DNA of 64,000 nt from assembly GCF_004359985.1 (NCBI RefSeq), contig NZ_SMRO01000005.1, positions 62,001 through 126,000 on the forward strand, in the 5' to 3' direction. The position numbers were made by a program, and so were the translations under genes. Shown piece after piece: positions 1 to 8,559 of the stretch (position 1 is the stretch's first letter; the number at the start of each line of letters is the position of its first letter). This DNA is from Paraburkholderia flava. GTDB lineage: Bacteria; Pseudomonadota; Gammaproteobacteria; Burkholderiales; Burkholderiaceae. A model generated the notes under the pieces. The model ran no database searches, was not told where the DNA came from, and saw nothing but the letters and a program-made list of their open reading frames with translations.

Positions 1-1
1 C

Positions 2-118
2 GACGGACGTGTCGCCGACACCGACACGTTTGCGAACTGGCAACGCGACGCGCGCTGGAGCGAGCTGTTTCATCTCGATGCACTGAGCCAGCCGGACCCG
101 GCACGCGAACCGGCATGA
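2..118 (+). CDS. C-terminal fragment, probable glycine oxidase ThiO (5' end outside window)
   Basis: An open frame enters from the left edge and ends at TGA 116-118, encoding 38 residues with a Trp-containing tail (ANWQRDARWSELFHL). The fragment carries no diagnostic motif. The name rests on context: it lies directly upstream of thiS-thiG-thiE, where related genomes carry an FAD-dependent glycine oxidase (ThiO) that supplies dehydroglycine for thiazole synthesis. Treat the function as inference. Confidence 0.45.
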   Translation, partial: DGRVADTDTFANWQRDARWSELFHLDALSQPDPAREPA

Positions 119-179
119 CGCCGATGACCGCAAGCAATAACGAACGCAATAACGAAGACCCGCATTCGACCGACACACC

Positions 180-377
180 ATGAACATTCACATCAACCAG
201 AAGCCGCTGACCTTGCCCGACGACGCGACCGTCGCCGATGCGCTCGCCGCGTGGGGCGCGCAGCCGCCGTTCGCGGTCGCGCTGAACGGCGACTTCGTCG
301 CGCGCACGCAGCATGCGGCGCGCGCGCTGCAGCCGGGCGACCGGCTCGACGTCGTGCAACCCGTCGCGGGCGGCTAA
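180..377 (+). CDS. thiS: Sulfur carrier protein ThiS
   Basis: 65-aa ubiquitin-fold sulfur carrier. Its C-terminus is adenylated and converted to a thiocarboxylate that donates sulfur to ThiG during thiazole phosphate synthesis. The protein begins [10 protein letters not shown] and ends in the required di-glycine (VAGG), and the length is typical (about 65 residues). An out-of-frame reading of this DNA continues into thiG and is a shadow. It sits 35 bp upstream of thiG in the thiamine operon. Confidence 0.93.
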   Translation: MNIHINQKPLTLPDDATVADALAAWGAQPPFAVALNGDFVARTQHAARALQPGDRLDVVQPVAGG

Positions 378-412
378 GCCGCGCCCCGCACAGTCAGACG
401 CAAGGATTCAAC

Positions 413-1249
413 ATGACTTCCCTCGCTTCCATTCCTGCTTCCCCGGCGCCCGTCGACGCGCTTCGTCTGTACGGCGAGACGTTCGCGAGTCGCGTGCTGC
501 TCGGCACGTCGCGCTACCCGTCGCTGCAGTCGCTGTCCGATTCGATCGACGCCGCGCGGCCCGGCATGGTGACCGTCGCGCTGCGCCGGCAGATGAACGA
601 GGGCGGCGCCGAAGCCGGCTTCTTCGATCTGCTGAAACGCCACGGCGTGCCGCTACTGCCGAACACGGCCGGCTGCCTGACGGTCGGCGAAGCGGTGACG
701 ACCGCGCAGATGGCGCGCGAAATTTTCGAAACGGACTGGATCAAGCTCGAACTGATCGGCGACGACTACACGCTGCAGCCCGACCCGATCGGCTTGATCG
801 AAGCGGCAACGCTGCTCGTGAAAGACGGCTTCAAGGTGCTGCCGTATTGCACCGAGGATCTCGTGATCGGTCGTCGTCTGCTCGACGCGGGTTGCGAGGC
901 GCTGATGCCGTGGGGCGCGCCGATCGGCACCGGCAAGGGCGTCGTGAATCCGTACGGATTGCGCGTGCTGCGCGAGCGTCTGCCGGACGTGCCGCTGATC
1001 GTCGATGCGGGGCTGGGTGTGCCGTCGCACGCGTGTCAGGTGATGGAGTGGGGCTTCGACGGCGTGCTGCTGAACACGGCGGTGTCGCAGGCCACACATC
1101 CTGCGGCGATGGCCAGCGCGTTCGCGCTCGCGACCGAAGCCGGACGTGCCGCGTGGGTCGCGGGTCCGATGGCCGAGCGCGAAACGGCGCATGCGAGCAC
1201 GCCGGTAGTCGGCATGCCGTTCTGGCATCAAGACGGGAGCGCCGCATGA
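413..1249 (+). CDS. thiG: Thiazole synthase ThiG
   Basis: 278-aa cytosolic TIM-barrel enzyme that builds the thiamine thiazole phosphate from deoxyxylulose 5-phosphate, dehydroglycine and ThiS thiocarboxylate. Family signatures are visible: LLGTSRYPS near the N-terminus, the IKLELIGD segment with the Schiff-base lysine, VLPYCTEDL, the glycine-rich phosphate-binding [11 protein letters not shown], and [14 protein letters not shown] 413 was chosen because the conserved domain starts shortly after it; the longer upstream frame is the out-of-frame thiS region. Its stop overlaps the thiE start (ATGA), implying translational coupling. Confidence 0.95.
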   Translation: MTSLASIPASPAPVDALRLYGETFASRVLLGTSRYPSLQSLSDSIDAARPGMVTVALRRQMNEGGAEAGFFDLLKRHGVPLLPNTAGCLTVGEAVTTAQMAREIFETDWIKLELIGDDYTLQPDPIGLIEAATLLVKDGFKVLPYCTEDLVIGRRLLDAGCEALMPWGAPIGTGKGVVNPYGLRVLRERLPDVPLIVDAGLGVPSHACQVMEWGFDGVLLNTAVSQATHPAAMASAFALATEAGRAAWVAGPMAERETAHASTPVVGMPFWHQDGSAA

Positions 1250-2358
1250 CGCAGACTCTGCCGCTGTCCGGCCGCGACCTGTTCTGGCCGCCCGCCGACG
1301 AACTCACCGAAGCCGCCGAGCGCATCCGCGCGCGACTCGGCGACTGGCCGCCGACGCACGCGCCGTGGCGCATCTGCCTGACCCCGCCGGACGATGCGAA
1401 CGGCGGCGACCTGATCGTCATCTCGGATGAGCAGCACCACGGCGACCACGTCGCGCGCTGGCTCGTGCATGGCGCGGGCGTGATCGAAGCGGCGGCCGGC
1501 ACCGCGACGCTGCATCTCGGCGGCGAGCGCTATCAGCTTGAAGGCACGCTGCCGGAAGACTGGATCCCCGCGCTGGCCGCGTTCCTCGACTGCGGGTTCG
1601 TGCCGCACGATGCGCTGGTGCTGGCGCTTGCCTGGCGCGACGGCGACGAGCGCAAGACTGCCGATGCCTGGCCGACCGATCTCGCGCGCTTTCCGCGCGT
1701 GGTCGGGCTGCCGGCAGCGCCCGAGCAGCCGTTCGCGCGCTGCCCGGACCGGCTGGGTCTCTATCCGGTGCTGCCGGACGCGGGCTGGGTCGAGCGCGTG
1801 CTGTCGTTCGGCGTGAAGACGGTGCAGCTGCGTCGCAAGACGACGCGTGCAGGCGAACTCACCCCCGAACTCGCGGACGACATCGCCCGCTGCGTCGCGG
1901 CCGGCCGCCGTCACGACGCGCAGGTGTTCATCAACGATCACTGGCGCGGCGCGCTCGACGCAGGCGCCTACGGCGTCCATCTCGGCCAGGAAGATCTGCA
2001 TACGGCCGATCTGCATGCGCTGGCCGCAGCCGGCATCCGCCTCGGCCTGTCGACGCACGGCTACTACGAAATTCTCGTCGCGCTGCATTTCCGGCCCAGC
2101 TACATTGCACTCGGCGCGGTCTTCCCGACCACGACGAAAACGATGCCCACTGCGCCGCAAGGGCTCGCCCGGCTCGCCCGCTACGTGAAGCTGCTGGACG
2201 GCGTCGTGCCGCTCGTTGCGATCGGTGGAATCGACGGCGGCGTGCTGCCGGACGTGCTCGCGACAGGCGTCGGATGCGCGGCCGTGGTCCGCGCGGTCAC
2301 CGAGGCCACCGACCCGGCTGCTGCTGTTTCCGCACTGCAGCAGGCGTTTACGCAATAA
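1246..2358 (+). CDS. thiE: Thiamine-phosphate synthase ThiE with a ~165-residue N-terminal extension
   Basis: 370 aa. The C-terminal ~205 residues are a TIM-barrel thiamine-phosphate synthase that couples the pyrimidine diphosphate and thiazole phosphate. Visible motifs are [39 protein letters not shown] (diphosphate loop) and VAIGGI. Stand-alone ThiE is about 210 residues, so roughly the first 165 are extra. This part contains [17 protein letters not shown], which faintly recalls HMP-phosphate kinase (ThiD) but lacks a clear kinase motif. ATG 1246 overlaps the thiG stop. No terminator is seen before mlaF. Confidence 0.88.
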   Translation: MTQTLPLSGRDLFWPPADELTEAAERIRARLGDWPPTHAPWRICLTPPDDANGGDLIVISDEQHHGDHVARWLVHGAGVIEAAAGTATLHLGGERYQLEGTLPEDWIPALAAFLDCGFVPHDALVLALAWRDGDERKTADAWPTDLARFPRVVGLPAAPEQPFARCPDRLGLYPVLPDAGWVERVLSFGVKTVQLRRKTTRAGELTPELADDIARCVAAGRRHDAQVFINDHWRGALDAGAYGVHLGQEDLHTADLHALAAAGIRLGLSTHGYYEILVALHFRPSYIALGAVFPTTTKTMPTAPQGLARLARYVKLLDGVVPLVAIGGIDGGVLPDVLATGVGCAAVVRAVTEATDPAAAVSALQQAFTQ

Positions 2359-2415
2359 TCGTCCGACGTTGCGGTATCCGGGGGGCCTGTCACGACAGAT
2401 TTTTCATGATGGCCC

Positions 2416-2421
2416 TATAAT
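2416..2421 (+). promoter_or_regulatory. Putative -10 element (TATAAT) of the mla operon
   Basis: A perfect TATAAT lies 32 bp upstream of the mlaF GTG start. The -35 region near 2392-2398 (ACGACA or CGACAG) is a poor match, so this is a partial promoter call. It would place a start site at about 2428 and a leader of about 25 nt. Confidence 0.45.
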
Positions 2422-2452
2422 TCGGCCTTCGTGTAAATGGACTGTCAGCTAC

Positions 2453-3274
2453 GTGCCTTCCACTTCTGAGCCCCTTCTCGAGCTGCGCGACGTCGACTTC
2501 GGTTATGGCGACCGCCTCGTCCTGTCGAACCTGAACCTGCGCTTCCCGCGCGGTCAGGTGGTGGCGGTCATGGGCGGCTCCGGATGCGGCAAGACGACCG
2601 TGCTGCGGCTGATCGGCGGCCTCGTCAAGGCGAAGCGCGGCCAGGTGCTGTTCCACGGCGAGGACATCGGCAGGCAGACGCGCGACGGCCTCTACGCGCT
2701 GCGCCGCAAGATGGGCATGCTGTTCCAGTTCGGCGCGCTGTTCACCGACATGTCGGTATTCGAGAACGTCGCGTTCGCATTGCGCGAACACACCGACCTC
2801 CCCGAAGAACTGCTCCGCGATCTCGTGCTGATGAAGCTCAACGCGGTCGGTCTGCGTGGCGCGCGCGATCTTGCGCCGTCCGAAATTTCCGGCGGCATGG
2901 CGCGGCGCGTGGCGCTTGCCCGTGCAATCGCGCTCGATCCCGAACTCATGATGTACGACGAACCGTTCGCCGGCCTCGATCCGATTTCGCTCGGCATCAC
3001 GGCGAACCTGATCCGCGCGCTGAACCAGGCGCTCGGCGCGACATCGATCCTCGTTACGCACGACGTGCCCGAATCGTTCGCGATCGCCGACTACGTGTAC
3101 TTCCTCGCGAACGGCGGCGTGCACGCGGAAGGCACGCCGGCTGAACTGCGCGCGTCGACGGACGAAACCGTGCGCCAGTTCATCGACGGCGCGCCGGACG
3201 GTCCGTTCAAATTCCACTACCCGGGCAGCGCATCGCTGGCCGCGGATTTCGGCATCGGCGGAGGCTCGGCATGA
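2453..3274 (+). CDS. mlaF: Phospholipid transport ABC ATPase MlaF
   Basis: 273-aa cytoplasmic ATPase of the MlaFEDB complex, which maintains outer-membrane lipid asymmetry. Walker A is GGSGCGKTT, the signature region is SGGMARRVALARA, Walker B is LMMYDEPFAGLD, and the switch histidine is in LVTHDVPES. The chosen start is GTG 2453 (VPSTSEPLLELRDV), giving the usual length of about 270. The upstream open frame continues into thiE DNA and contains the TATAAT, so it is not coding. The stop overlaps the mlaE ATG. Confidence 0.94.
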   Translation: MPSTSEPLLELRDVDFGYGDRLVLSNLNLRFPRGQVVAVMGGSGCGKTTVLRLIGGLVKAKRGQVLFHGEDIGRQTRDGLYALRRKMGMLFQFGALFTDMSVFENVAFALREHTDLPEELLRDLVLMKLNAVGLRGARDLAPSEISGGMARRVALARAIALDPELMMYDEPFAGLDPISLGITANLIRALNQALGATSILVTHDVPESFAIADYVYFLANGGVHAEGTPAELRASTDETVRQFIDGAPDGPFKFHYPGSASLAADFGIGGGSA

Positions 3275-4038
3275 TCAGCGCGATCGGACGTTCGGTGATC
3301 GGCGGCCTGAGCGGCGCGGGCTACGCGGCGCGGATGTTCGCGCGCCTTGTGCTCGAATTTTTCCCGCTGCTGCGCCGGCCGCGCCTTGTCACGAAGCAGA
3401 TCCATTTCGTCGGCAACTATTCGCTGGTGATCATCGCGGTGTCGGGGCTGTTCGTCGGCTTCGTGCTCGGGCTGCAGGGCTACTACACGCTGAACCGCTA
3501 CGGCTCCGAGCAGGCGCTCGGGCTGCTGGTCGCGCTGTCGCTGGTGCGCGAACTGGGGCCGGTCGTCACGGCGCTGCTGTTCGCGGGCCGCGCGGGTACG
3601 TCGCTCACCGCCGAGATCGGTCTGATGAAGGCCGGCGAGCAACTGACCGCGATGGAAATGATGGCGGTCGATCCGTTGAAGGTCGTCGTCGCGCCGCGCC
3701 TGTGGGCCGGCATCATCGCGATGCCGGTGCTGGCGGCGATTTTCAGCGCGGTCGGTGTGATCGGCGGCTATGTGGTCGGCGTGCTGATGATCGGCGTCGA
3801 CTCGGGTGCGTTCTGGTCGCAGATGCAGGGCGGCGTCGATGTGTGGCGCGACGTCGGCAACGGTGTGATCAAAAGCATCGTGTTCGGTTTCGCGGTAACG
3901 TTCATTGCGCTGTTCCAGGGCTACGAAGCGAAGCCGACCCCGGAAGGCGTATCGCGGGCGACGACGAAGACTGTCGTGTATGCGTCGCTCGCCGTGCTCG
4001 GTCTGGACTTCCTCCTGACCGCGCTGATGTTCAGCTAA
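3271..4038 (+). CDS. mlaE: Phospholipid transport permease MlaE
   Basis: 255-aa inner-membrane permease of the Mla complex. It has about five hydrophobic segments and the conserved family core around SLVRELGPVVTALLFAGRAGT and AEIGLMKAGEQ. It pairs with MlaF (ATPase) and MlaD (MCE ring). The start codon overlaps the mlaF stop (ATGA-type), consistent with coupled translation. A short GC-rich hairpin lies in the 87-bp gap before mlaD. Confidence 0.95.
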   Translation: MISAIGRSVIGGLSGAGYAARMFARLVLEFFPLLRRPRLVTKQIHFVGNYSLVIIAVSGLFVGFVLGLQGYYTLNRYGSEQALGLLVALSLVRELGPVVTALLFAGRAGTSLTAEIGLMKAGEQLTAMEMMAVDPLKVVVAPRLWAGIIAMPVLAAIFSAVGVIGGYVVGVLMIGVDSGAFWSQMQGGVDVWRDVGNGVIKSIVFGFAVTFIALFQGYEAKPTPEGVSRATTKTVVYASLAVLGLDFLLTALMFS

Positions 4039-4065
4039 GATCCGTGCCCCGCGCACCCGCGTGAC

Positions 4066-4081
4066 GGCGCCGAACGGCGCC
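4066..4081 (+). other. Short hairpin between mlaE and mlaD
   Basis: GGCGCC-GAAC-GGCGCC forms a perfect 6-bp stem with a tetraloop, 28 bp after the mlaE stop. No T-run follows, so it is not an intrinsic terminator. It could be an mRNA stability or processing element in the operon transcript. Confidence 0.4.
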
Positions 4082-4125
4082 ATGCGGTGTGCCGGACGCA
4101 GCGGCGGTTTCTCTTTGGGATGACG

Positions 4126-4662
4126 ATGAAAAAGACTGCTCTCGACTTCTGGGTCGGCCTGTTCGTGGTGCTGGGCTTCGTCGCGCTGCTGTTCCTGGCG
4201 CTGAAGGCCGGCAACATGAGTTCGCTGTCGTTTCAGGCCACGTACCCCGTGAAGCTGAAGTTCGACAACATCGGCGGGTTGAAGCCGCGCGCGCCGGTGA
4301 AGAGCGCGGGCGTGACGGTCGGCCGCGTGGAGTCGATCGGCTTTGACAGCAACGCGTATCAGGCGGTCGTCACGATCGATATCGACAAGCAGTACCAGTT
4401 TCCGAAGGACTCGTCGGCGAAGATCCTGACGTCCGGGCTGCTCGGCGAGCAGTACATCGGCCTCGAGCCGGGCGGCGACACCGAAATGCTGAAAGCGGGC
4501 GACACCATTGCAATGACGCAGTCCGCGATCGTCTTAGAAAATCTGATCGGACAATTCCTGTACAGCAAGGCGGCGGATTCGGGCGCCGCCAAAACCCCCG
4601 CGCCCGCGCCTGGCGCTGTTGCACCGGCGCAGCCCGCCTCAGGCGCGGCCGCCGGCCAATAA
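4126..4662 (+). CDS. mlaD: Phospholipid transport MCE-domain protein MlaD
   Basis: 178-aa periplasmic, membrane-anchored MCE protein that forms the hexameric lipid channel on MlaFE. One N-terminal transmembrane helix (residues ~7-27, FWVGLFVVLGFVALLFLAL) is followed by a single MCE domain containing FDNIGGLKPRAPVKSAGVTVGRV and LLGEQYIGLEPGG. The tail is Ala/Pro-rich. ATG 4126 (MKKTALDFW) was preferred to ATG 4120 because GGGA sits just upstream; an earlier in-frame ATG at 4087 adds a non-conserved leader. Confidence 0.93.
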   Translation: MKKTALDFWVGLFVVLGFVALLFLALKAGNMSSLSFQATYPVKLKFDNIGGLKPRAPVKSAGVTVGRVESIGFDSNAYQAVVTIDIDKQYQFPKDSSAKILTSGLLGEQYIGLEPGGDTEMLKAGDTIAMTQSAIVLENLIGQFLYSKAADSGAAKTPAPAPGAVAPAQPASGAAAGQ

Positions 4663-4675
4663 GGAGAACCAGAAA

Positions 4676-5632
4676 ATGAAGACGTTGCGCGTCCGCAATG
4701 CGGCACTCGTGCTCGCGGTGGCGACGCTCGCCGCCTGCTCGACCGTCCAGACGCCGATCAAGGAAGATCCGCTCGAAGGCTTCAACCGCACGGTCTTCAA
4801 GTTGAACGACACGGTCGACGAATACGCACTGAAGCCGGTCGCGAAGGGTTACGTGTTCATTACGCCGCAGCCGGTACGCGACAGCGTGACGAACTTCTTC
4901 TCGAACATCGGCGACGTCTACACCGCAGCGAACAACCTGCTGCAGTTGAAGATCACCGACGGCGTCGAAGACATCATGCGGGTCGTGATCAACACGATCT
5001 TCGGTGTCGGCGGTCTGTTCGACGTCGCGACGCTCGCGAAGCTGCCGAAGCACAACAACGACTTCGGTCTGACGCTCGGTCACTACGGCGTGCCGGCCGG
5101 TCCGTACCTCGTGCTGCCGCTGTTCGGCCCGAGCACGGTGCGCGACACGGTGGGCCTCATCGGCAACTACTACATCAGCCCGTTGAGCTACGTCGATCCG
5201 GCGTGGCTGAGCTGGTCGCTGTACTTCCTGAACGTCGTCAACACGCGGGCGAATCTGCTCGGTGCAGGCGACGTGCTGAACGGCGCCGCGCTCGACAAGT
5301 ATTCGTTCGTGCGTAACGCCTACCTGCAGCGCCGCAAGTATCAATTGACCGACGGTTCGAGCGCGGCGGGTCTGCCGGATTACGGCGACGGCGCGCCGCC
5401 GCCGAAGTATGAAGATGTCGACGACGCTGCGGCGGCAGGCACGGCAGGCACGGCAGGTGCGGCGGCGGGTGCATCGGCAACGGCGGCGCCTGCAGCGGCT
5501 GCGTCCGGCGCGGCGGCTCCGACGTCCGCATCGGGCGCCGAAGCTCCGAACCCCGCGTCGAACACGAATGTGCCGGCCGGCGACATGGTGCCGCCGGCGC
5601 GTTTCGGGTATCCGTCGCTGAAGCTGCGTTGA
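4676..5632 (+). CDS. mlaA: Outer-membrane lipoprotein MlaA (VacJ) with Ala-rich tail
   Basis: 318-aa lipoprotein that removes mislocalised phospholipids from the outer leaflet and passes them to MlaC. A lipoprotein signal (MKTLRVRNAALVLAVATLAAC) puts the acylated Cys at residue 21. The VacJ domain follows, with DPLEGFNRTVFKLND, PVRDSVTNFFSNIGD and the proline/glycine-rich VPAGPYLVLPLFGPST. After about residue 240 the sequence becomes Ala/Pro/Ser low complexity. The SD AAGGAG (4661-4666) overlaps the mlaD stop. MlaA inside the mla operon differs from E. coli, where it is unlinked. Confidence 0.94.
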   Translation: MKTLRVRNAALVLAVATLAACSTVQTPIKEDPLEGFNRTVFKLNDTVDEYALKPVAKGYVFITPQPVRDSVTNFFSNIGDVYTAANNLLQLKITDGVEDIMRVVINTIFGVGGLFDVATLAKLPKHNNDFGLTLGHYGVPAGPYLVLPLFGPSTVRDTVGLIGNYYISPLSYVDPAWLSWSLYFLNVVNTRANLLGAGDVLNGAALDKYSFVRNAYLQRRKYQLTDGSSAAGLPDYGDGAPPPKYEDVDDAAAAGTAGTAGAAAGASATAAPAAAASGAAAPTSASGAEAPNPASNTNVPAGDMVPPARFGYPSLKLR

Positions 5633-5759
5633 TCATCGCCGGGGACGCAACCCCGGTAACACCTCGATACGACTGTCGCAGTTTCATCGCGGCAGTCGAT
5701 GAACTCGCGCAACGTGGGTGGTTCAAAGAGTTGCGCTAATTCTCCCAGCAGAGTCCGAT

Positions 5760-6389
5760 ATGAAAAAACTCCTACTTATTCCGCTGTTCGCTGCGTTTCT
5801 CTCGTTTGCCGGCATCGCGTCCGCGCAAACCGTCGACAGCAACTCGCCTGATGGCCTCGTCAAGACGGTGACCCAGCAGGTCATCGACACCATCCGCAGC
5901 GACAAGTCGATCCAGCACGGCGACATCAACGCCGTGACGAAGCTCGTCAACGAAAAGATCCTGCCGTACACGGATTTCCGCCGCACGACGCAGCTCGCGA
6001 TGGGCCGCAACTGGCGCACCGCGACGCCGGAGCAGCAGTCGCAGGTGGTCGAGCAGTTCAAGATGCTGCTGATCCGTACGTACTCGGGCGCGCTCGCGCA
6101 GGTGAAGGACCAGCAGATCCAGTGGCGTCCGTTCCGTTCGAATCCGGACGACACCGACGTCGTGGTCCGCTCGGTCGTGATGAACAACGGCTCGCCGATC
6201 GAACTCGACTACCGTCTGTACAAGACGCCGCAAGGCTGGCGCGTGTACGACATCAACGTGCTCGGCGCGTGGCTGATCCAGGCGTACCAGCAGCAGTTCA
6301 ACGAGCAGATCCAGCAGCACGGCGTCGACGGGCTGATCCAGTTCCTCACGCAGCGCAACCAGCAGCTGGCTGCGGGCAAGCAGTCGTGA
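5760..6389 (+). CDS. mlaC: Periplasmic phospholipid-binding protein MlaC
   Basis: 209-aa soluble periplasmic carrier that shuttles phospholipid between MlaA and MlaD. A Sec signal peptide (MKKLLLIPLFAAFLSFAGIASA) is cleaved after about residue 22. The MlaC/Ttg2 domain shows DFRRTTQLAMGRNWRTATPEQQ, LLIRTYSGAL and WRVYDINVLGAWLIQAYQQQF. The length is typical (about 210). A 127-bp gap separates it from mlaA. Its TGA overlaps the GTG start of mlaB. Confidence 0.95.
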   Translation: MKKLLLIPLFAAFLSFAGIASAQTVDSNSPDGLVKTVTQQVIDTIRSDKSIQHGDINAVTKLVNEKILPYTDFRRTTQLAMGRNWRTATPEQQSQVVEQFKMLLIRTYSGALAQVKDQQIQWRPFRSNPDDTDVVVRSVVMNNGSPIELDYRLYKTPQGWRVYDINVLGAWLIQAYQQQFNEQIQQHGVDGLIQFLTQRNQQLAAGKQS

Positions 6390-6679
6390 ACAACGCGGCG
6401 AACAACCCGGTGAGCACCTTCGAAACCGGCGCCACGCTGACCCACGCGAGCGCGAAAGCCGCGCTCGCGGCGGGTCTCGATCGGATCGCGGGCGGCGCCA
6501 CCGGCGTCGACTGCGCACCGCTCACGCAGTTCGATTCGTCCGCGCTCGCCGTGCTGCTCGCATGGCAGCGCGCCGCGCAGAAGCGCGGCGCCGCACTCGC
6601 TATCGTCAATCTTCCGGCCGGACTCGCCAGTCTCGCCCAGGCCTACGGCGTCGACACGCTGCTGTCGTCGCGACATTGA
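6386..6679 (+). CDS. mlaB: STAS-domain subunit MlaB
   Basis: 97-aa STAS protein that binds MlaF in the cytoplasm and stabilises the MlaFEDB complex. The conserved core is visible as VDCAPLTQFDSSALAVLLAWQRAAQKRG, where the Ser-Ser of the STAS loop follows the Asp. The chosen start is GTG 6386, overlapping the mlaC stop (GTGA), which gives the usual length of about 95-100. Last gene of the mla operon. Confidence 0.9.
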   Translation: MNNAANNPVSTFETGATLTHASAKAALAAGLDRIAGGATGVDCAPLTQFDSSALAVLLAWQRAAQKRGAALAIVNLPAGLASLAQAYGVDTLLSSRH

Positions 6680-6735
6680 CGCTCCACGCGTCGTCCTCAA
6701 TTCCCCAGGGCGGAGTCGGGTAACCGACTTTGCCC

Positions 6736-6741
6736 TATAAT
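6736..6741 (+). promoter_or_regulatory. Putative -10 element upstream of the ABC exporter
   Basis: A perfect TATAAT occurs 117 bp upstream of the ATPase ATG. The -35 region around 6712-6718 is a poor match. A GACGTC-TGAA-GACGTC inverted repeat (6765-6780) lies in the predicted leader. This suggests the exporter genes have their own promoter rather than only read-through from mla. Confidence 0.45.
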
Positions 6742-6857
6742 CAAACGCTTTTTTGGGGTCTGCCGACGTCTGAAGACGTCTAACACCGGCCCCAATTTTC
6801 GTTTTTTCCCCGCAGTTTTGCTCCTAAAGGCGCCGCCGACGAAAGCGGCGCACCGTC

Positions 6858-7784
6858 ATGCCAGCGATAGATATTCGTAACGTCAAAAAGCGCTACAAGG
6901 ATTTGCAGGCGCTCAAGGGCGTCAGCCTCGCCATCGAAGAAGGCGAGTTCTTCGGGTTGCTCGGCCCGAACGGCGCCGGCAAGACGACGCTGATCAGCAT
7001 CCTCGCAGGACTCGCGCGCGCCGATGAAGGCTCGATCGCCGTGCGCGGCCACGACGTCGTCGCGGATTTTCGCGATGCGCGCCGCGCGCTCGGCGTCGTG
7101 CCGCAGGAACTCGTGTTCGATCCGTTCTTCACCGTGCGCGAGACGCTGCGCATCCAGTCCGGCTATTTCGGTCTGCGCCGCAACGACGCGTGGATCGACG
7201 AGGTGATGGCGAATCTCGATCTCACCGATAAAGCCGACGTGAACATGCGCGCGCTGTCGGGCGGGATGAAGCGTCGCGTGCTGGTCGCGCAGGCGCTCGT
7301 GCACCGGCCGCCGGTGATCGTGCTCGACGAACCCACCGCGGGTGTCGATGTCGAGCTGCGCCAGACGCTGTGGAAATTCATTTCGCGGCTGAACCGCGAA
7401 GGTCACACGATCGTGCTGACCACCCACTACCTCGAAGAAGCCGAGTCGCTGTGCGATCGCATCGCGATGCTTCGTCGTGGCGAAGTGGTCGCGCTCGATC
7501 GCACGTCGGCGCTGCTGCAGCGCTTCGCGGGCACGCAGCTGTATCTGCGCTTTTCTCAAGGCGTGCTGCCCGCCGAACTGCGTTCGCTCGCGGTCGATCC
7601 GACCCAGACACAAGCGCCTCAGCAACTGCTGCGGCTCGCCAGTTACGACGACGTCGAGCGGATTCTTGCGCAATGTCGCGCGGCCGGTTGTACATTCGAA
7701 GAAATCGAAATCCGCAAGGCGGATCTCGAGGACGTGTTCGTTCAGGTGATGAACGGGCCGGAAGTGATCGAGGGGCTTGCATGA
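6858..7784 (+). CDS. ABC-2 type exporter ATP-binding protein (YadG-like)
   Basis: 308-aa ABC ATPase. Walker A is GPNGAGKTT (near residue 40), the signature is LSGGMKRRVLVAQAL, Walker B is VIVLDEPTAGVD, and the switch His is in VLTTHYLEEAESLCDR. The C-terminal ~80 residues form the accessory region seen in YadG/NodI/CcmA-type exporters. It overlaps the permease by 4 bp. The substrate is not deducible: YadGH-like pairs are usually annotated multidrug or polysaccharide/lipid exporters. The position between mlaB and ibaG hints at envelope function, by inference only. Confidence 0.88.
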   Translation: MPAIDIRNVKKRYKDLQALKGVSLAIEEGEFFGLLGPNGAGKTTLISILAGLARADEGSIAVRGHDVVADFRDARRALGVVPQELVFDPFFTVRETLRIQSGYFGLRRNDAWIDEVMANLDLTDKADVNMRALSGGMKRRVLVAQALVHRPPVIVLDEPTAGVDVELRQTLWKFISRLNREGHTIVLTTHYLEEAESLCDRIAMLRRGEVVALDRTSALLQRFAGTQLYLRFSQGVLPAELRSLAVDPTQTQAPQQLLRLASYDDVERILAQCRAAGCTFEEIEIRKADLEDVFVQVMNGPEVIEGLA

Positions 7785-8545
7785 GCGGCTATAGCGGATT
7801 CGGTACGCTGTTCTACAAGGAAGTCCTGCGGTTCTGGAAGGTATCGTTCCAGACGGTGCTTGCGCCGATCATCACCGCGCTGCTGTATCTGACGATCTTC
7901 GGCCACGCGCTGCGCGATCACGTGCAGGTATACCCTGGCGTGCAGTACACGAGCTTCCTGATCCCCGGCCTCGTGATGATGAGCGTGCTGCAGAACGCGT
8001 TCGCGAACAGTTCGTCGTCGCTGATCCAGTCGAAGATCACCGGCAATCTCGTGTTCGTGCTGCTGCCGCCGCTCACGCCCTGGGAAATGTTCGGCGCGTA
8101 TGTACTCGCTTCGGTGGTGCGCGGCCTCGCGGTCGGTCTCGGCGTGTTCGTCGTGACGGTCTGGTTCGTGCCGATGAGTTTCGCGGCGCCGTTCTTCATC
8201 GTCGCGTTCGCGATCCTCGGCTCGGCGATCCTCGGCACGCTCGGATTGATCGCCGGCATCGTCGCCGAGAAATTCGACCAGCTCGCCGCGTTCCAGAATT
8301 TTCTGATCATGCCGCTCACGTTCCTGTCGGGCGTGTTCTACTCGACGCATACGCTGCCGCCGGTATGGCGCGAAGTGTCGCGGCTGAATCCCTTTTTCTA
8401 CATGATCGACGGCTTTCGCTTCGGGTTCTTCGGGATGTCGGACATTGCTCCGCTCACGAGCCTCGCGATCGTCACCGGTTTCTTCGTGGTGCTGGCCGTA
8501 CTCGCGATGCGTCTGCTCGCGTCCGGCTACAAGCTGCGCCACTGA
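7781..8545 (+). CDS. ABC-2 type exporter permease (YadH-like)
   Basis: 254-aa inner-membrane permease with six predicted helices. The ABC2_membrane hallmark is visible as MPLTFLSGVFYSTHTLPPVWREVSRLNPFFYMIDGFRFGFFG. It starts at ATG 7781 inside the ATPase stop region (ATGA overlap), and the two products presumably form a 2+2 exporter. Length and motifs match E. coli YadH (256 aa) and NodJ. Confidence 0.9.
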   Translation: MSGYSGFGTLFYKEVLRFWKVSFQTVLAPIITALLYLTIFGHALRDHVQVYPGVQYTSFLIPGLVMMSVLQNAFANSSSSLIQSKITGNLVFVLLPPLTPWEMFGAYVLASVVRGLAVGLGVFVVTVWFVPMSFAAPFFIVAFAILGSAILGTLGLIAGIVAEKFDQLAAFQNFLIMPLTFLSGVFYSTHTLPPVWREVSRLNPFFYMIDGFRFGFFGMSDIAPLTSLAIVTGFFVVLAVLAMRLLASGYKLRH

Positions 8546-8559
8546 CGAGGAGCACTTCC

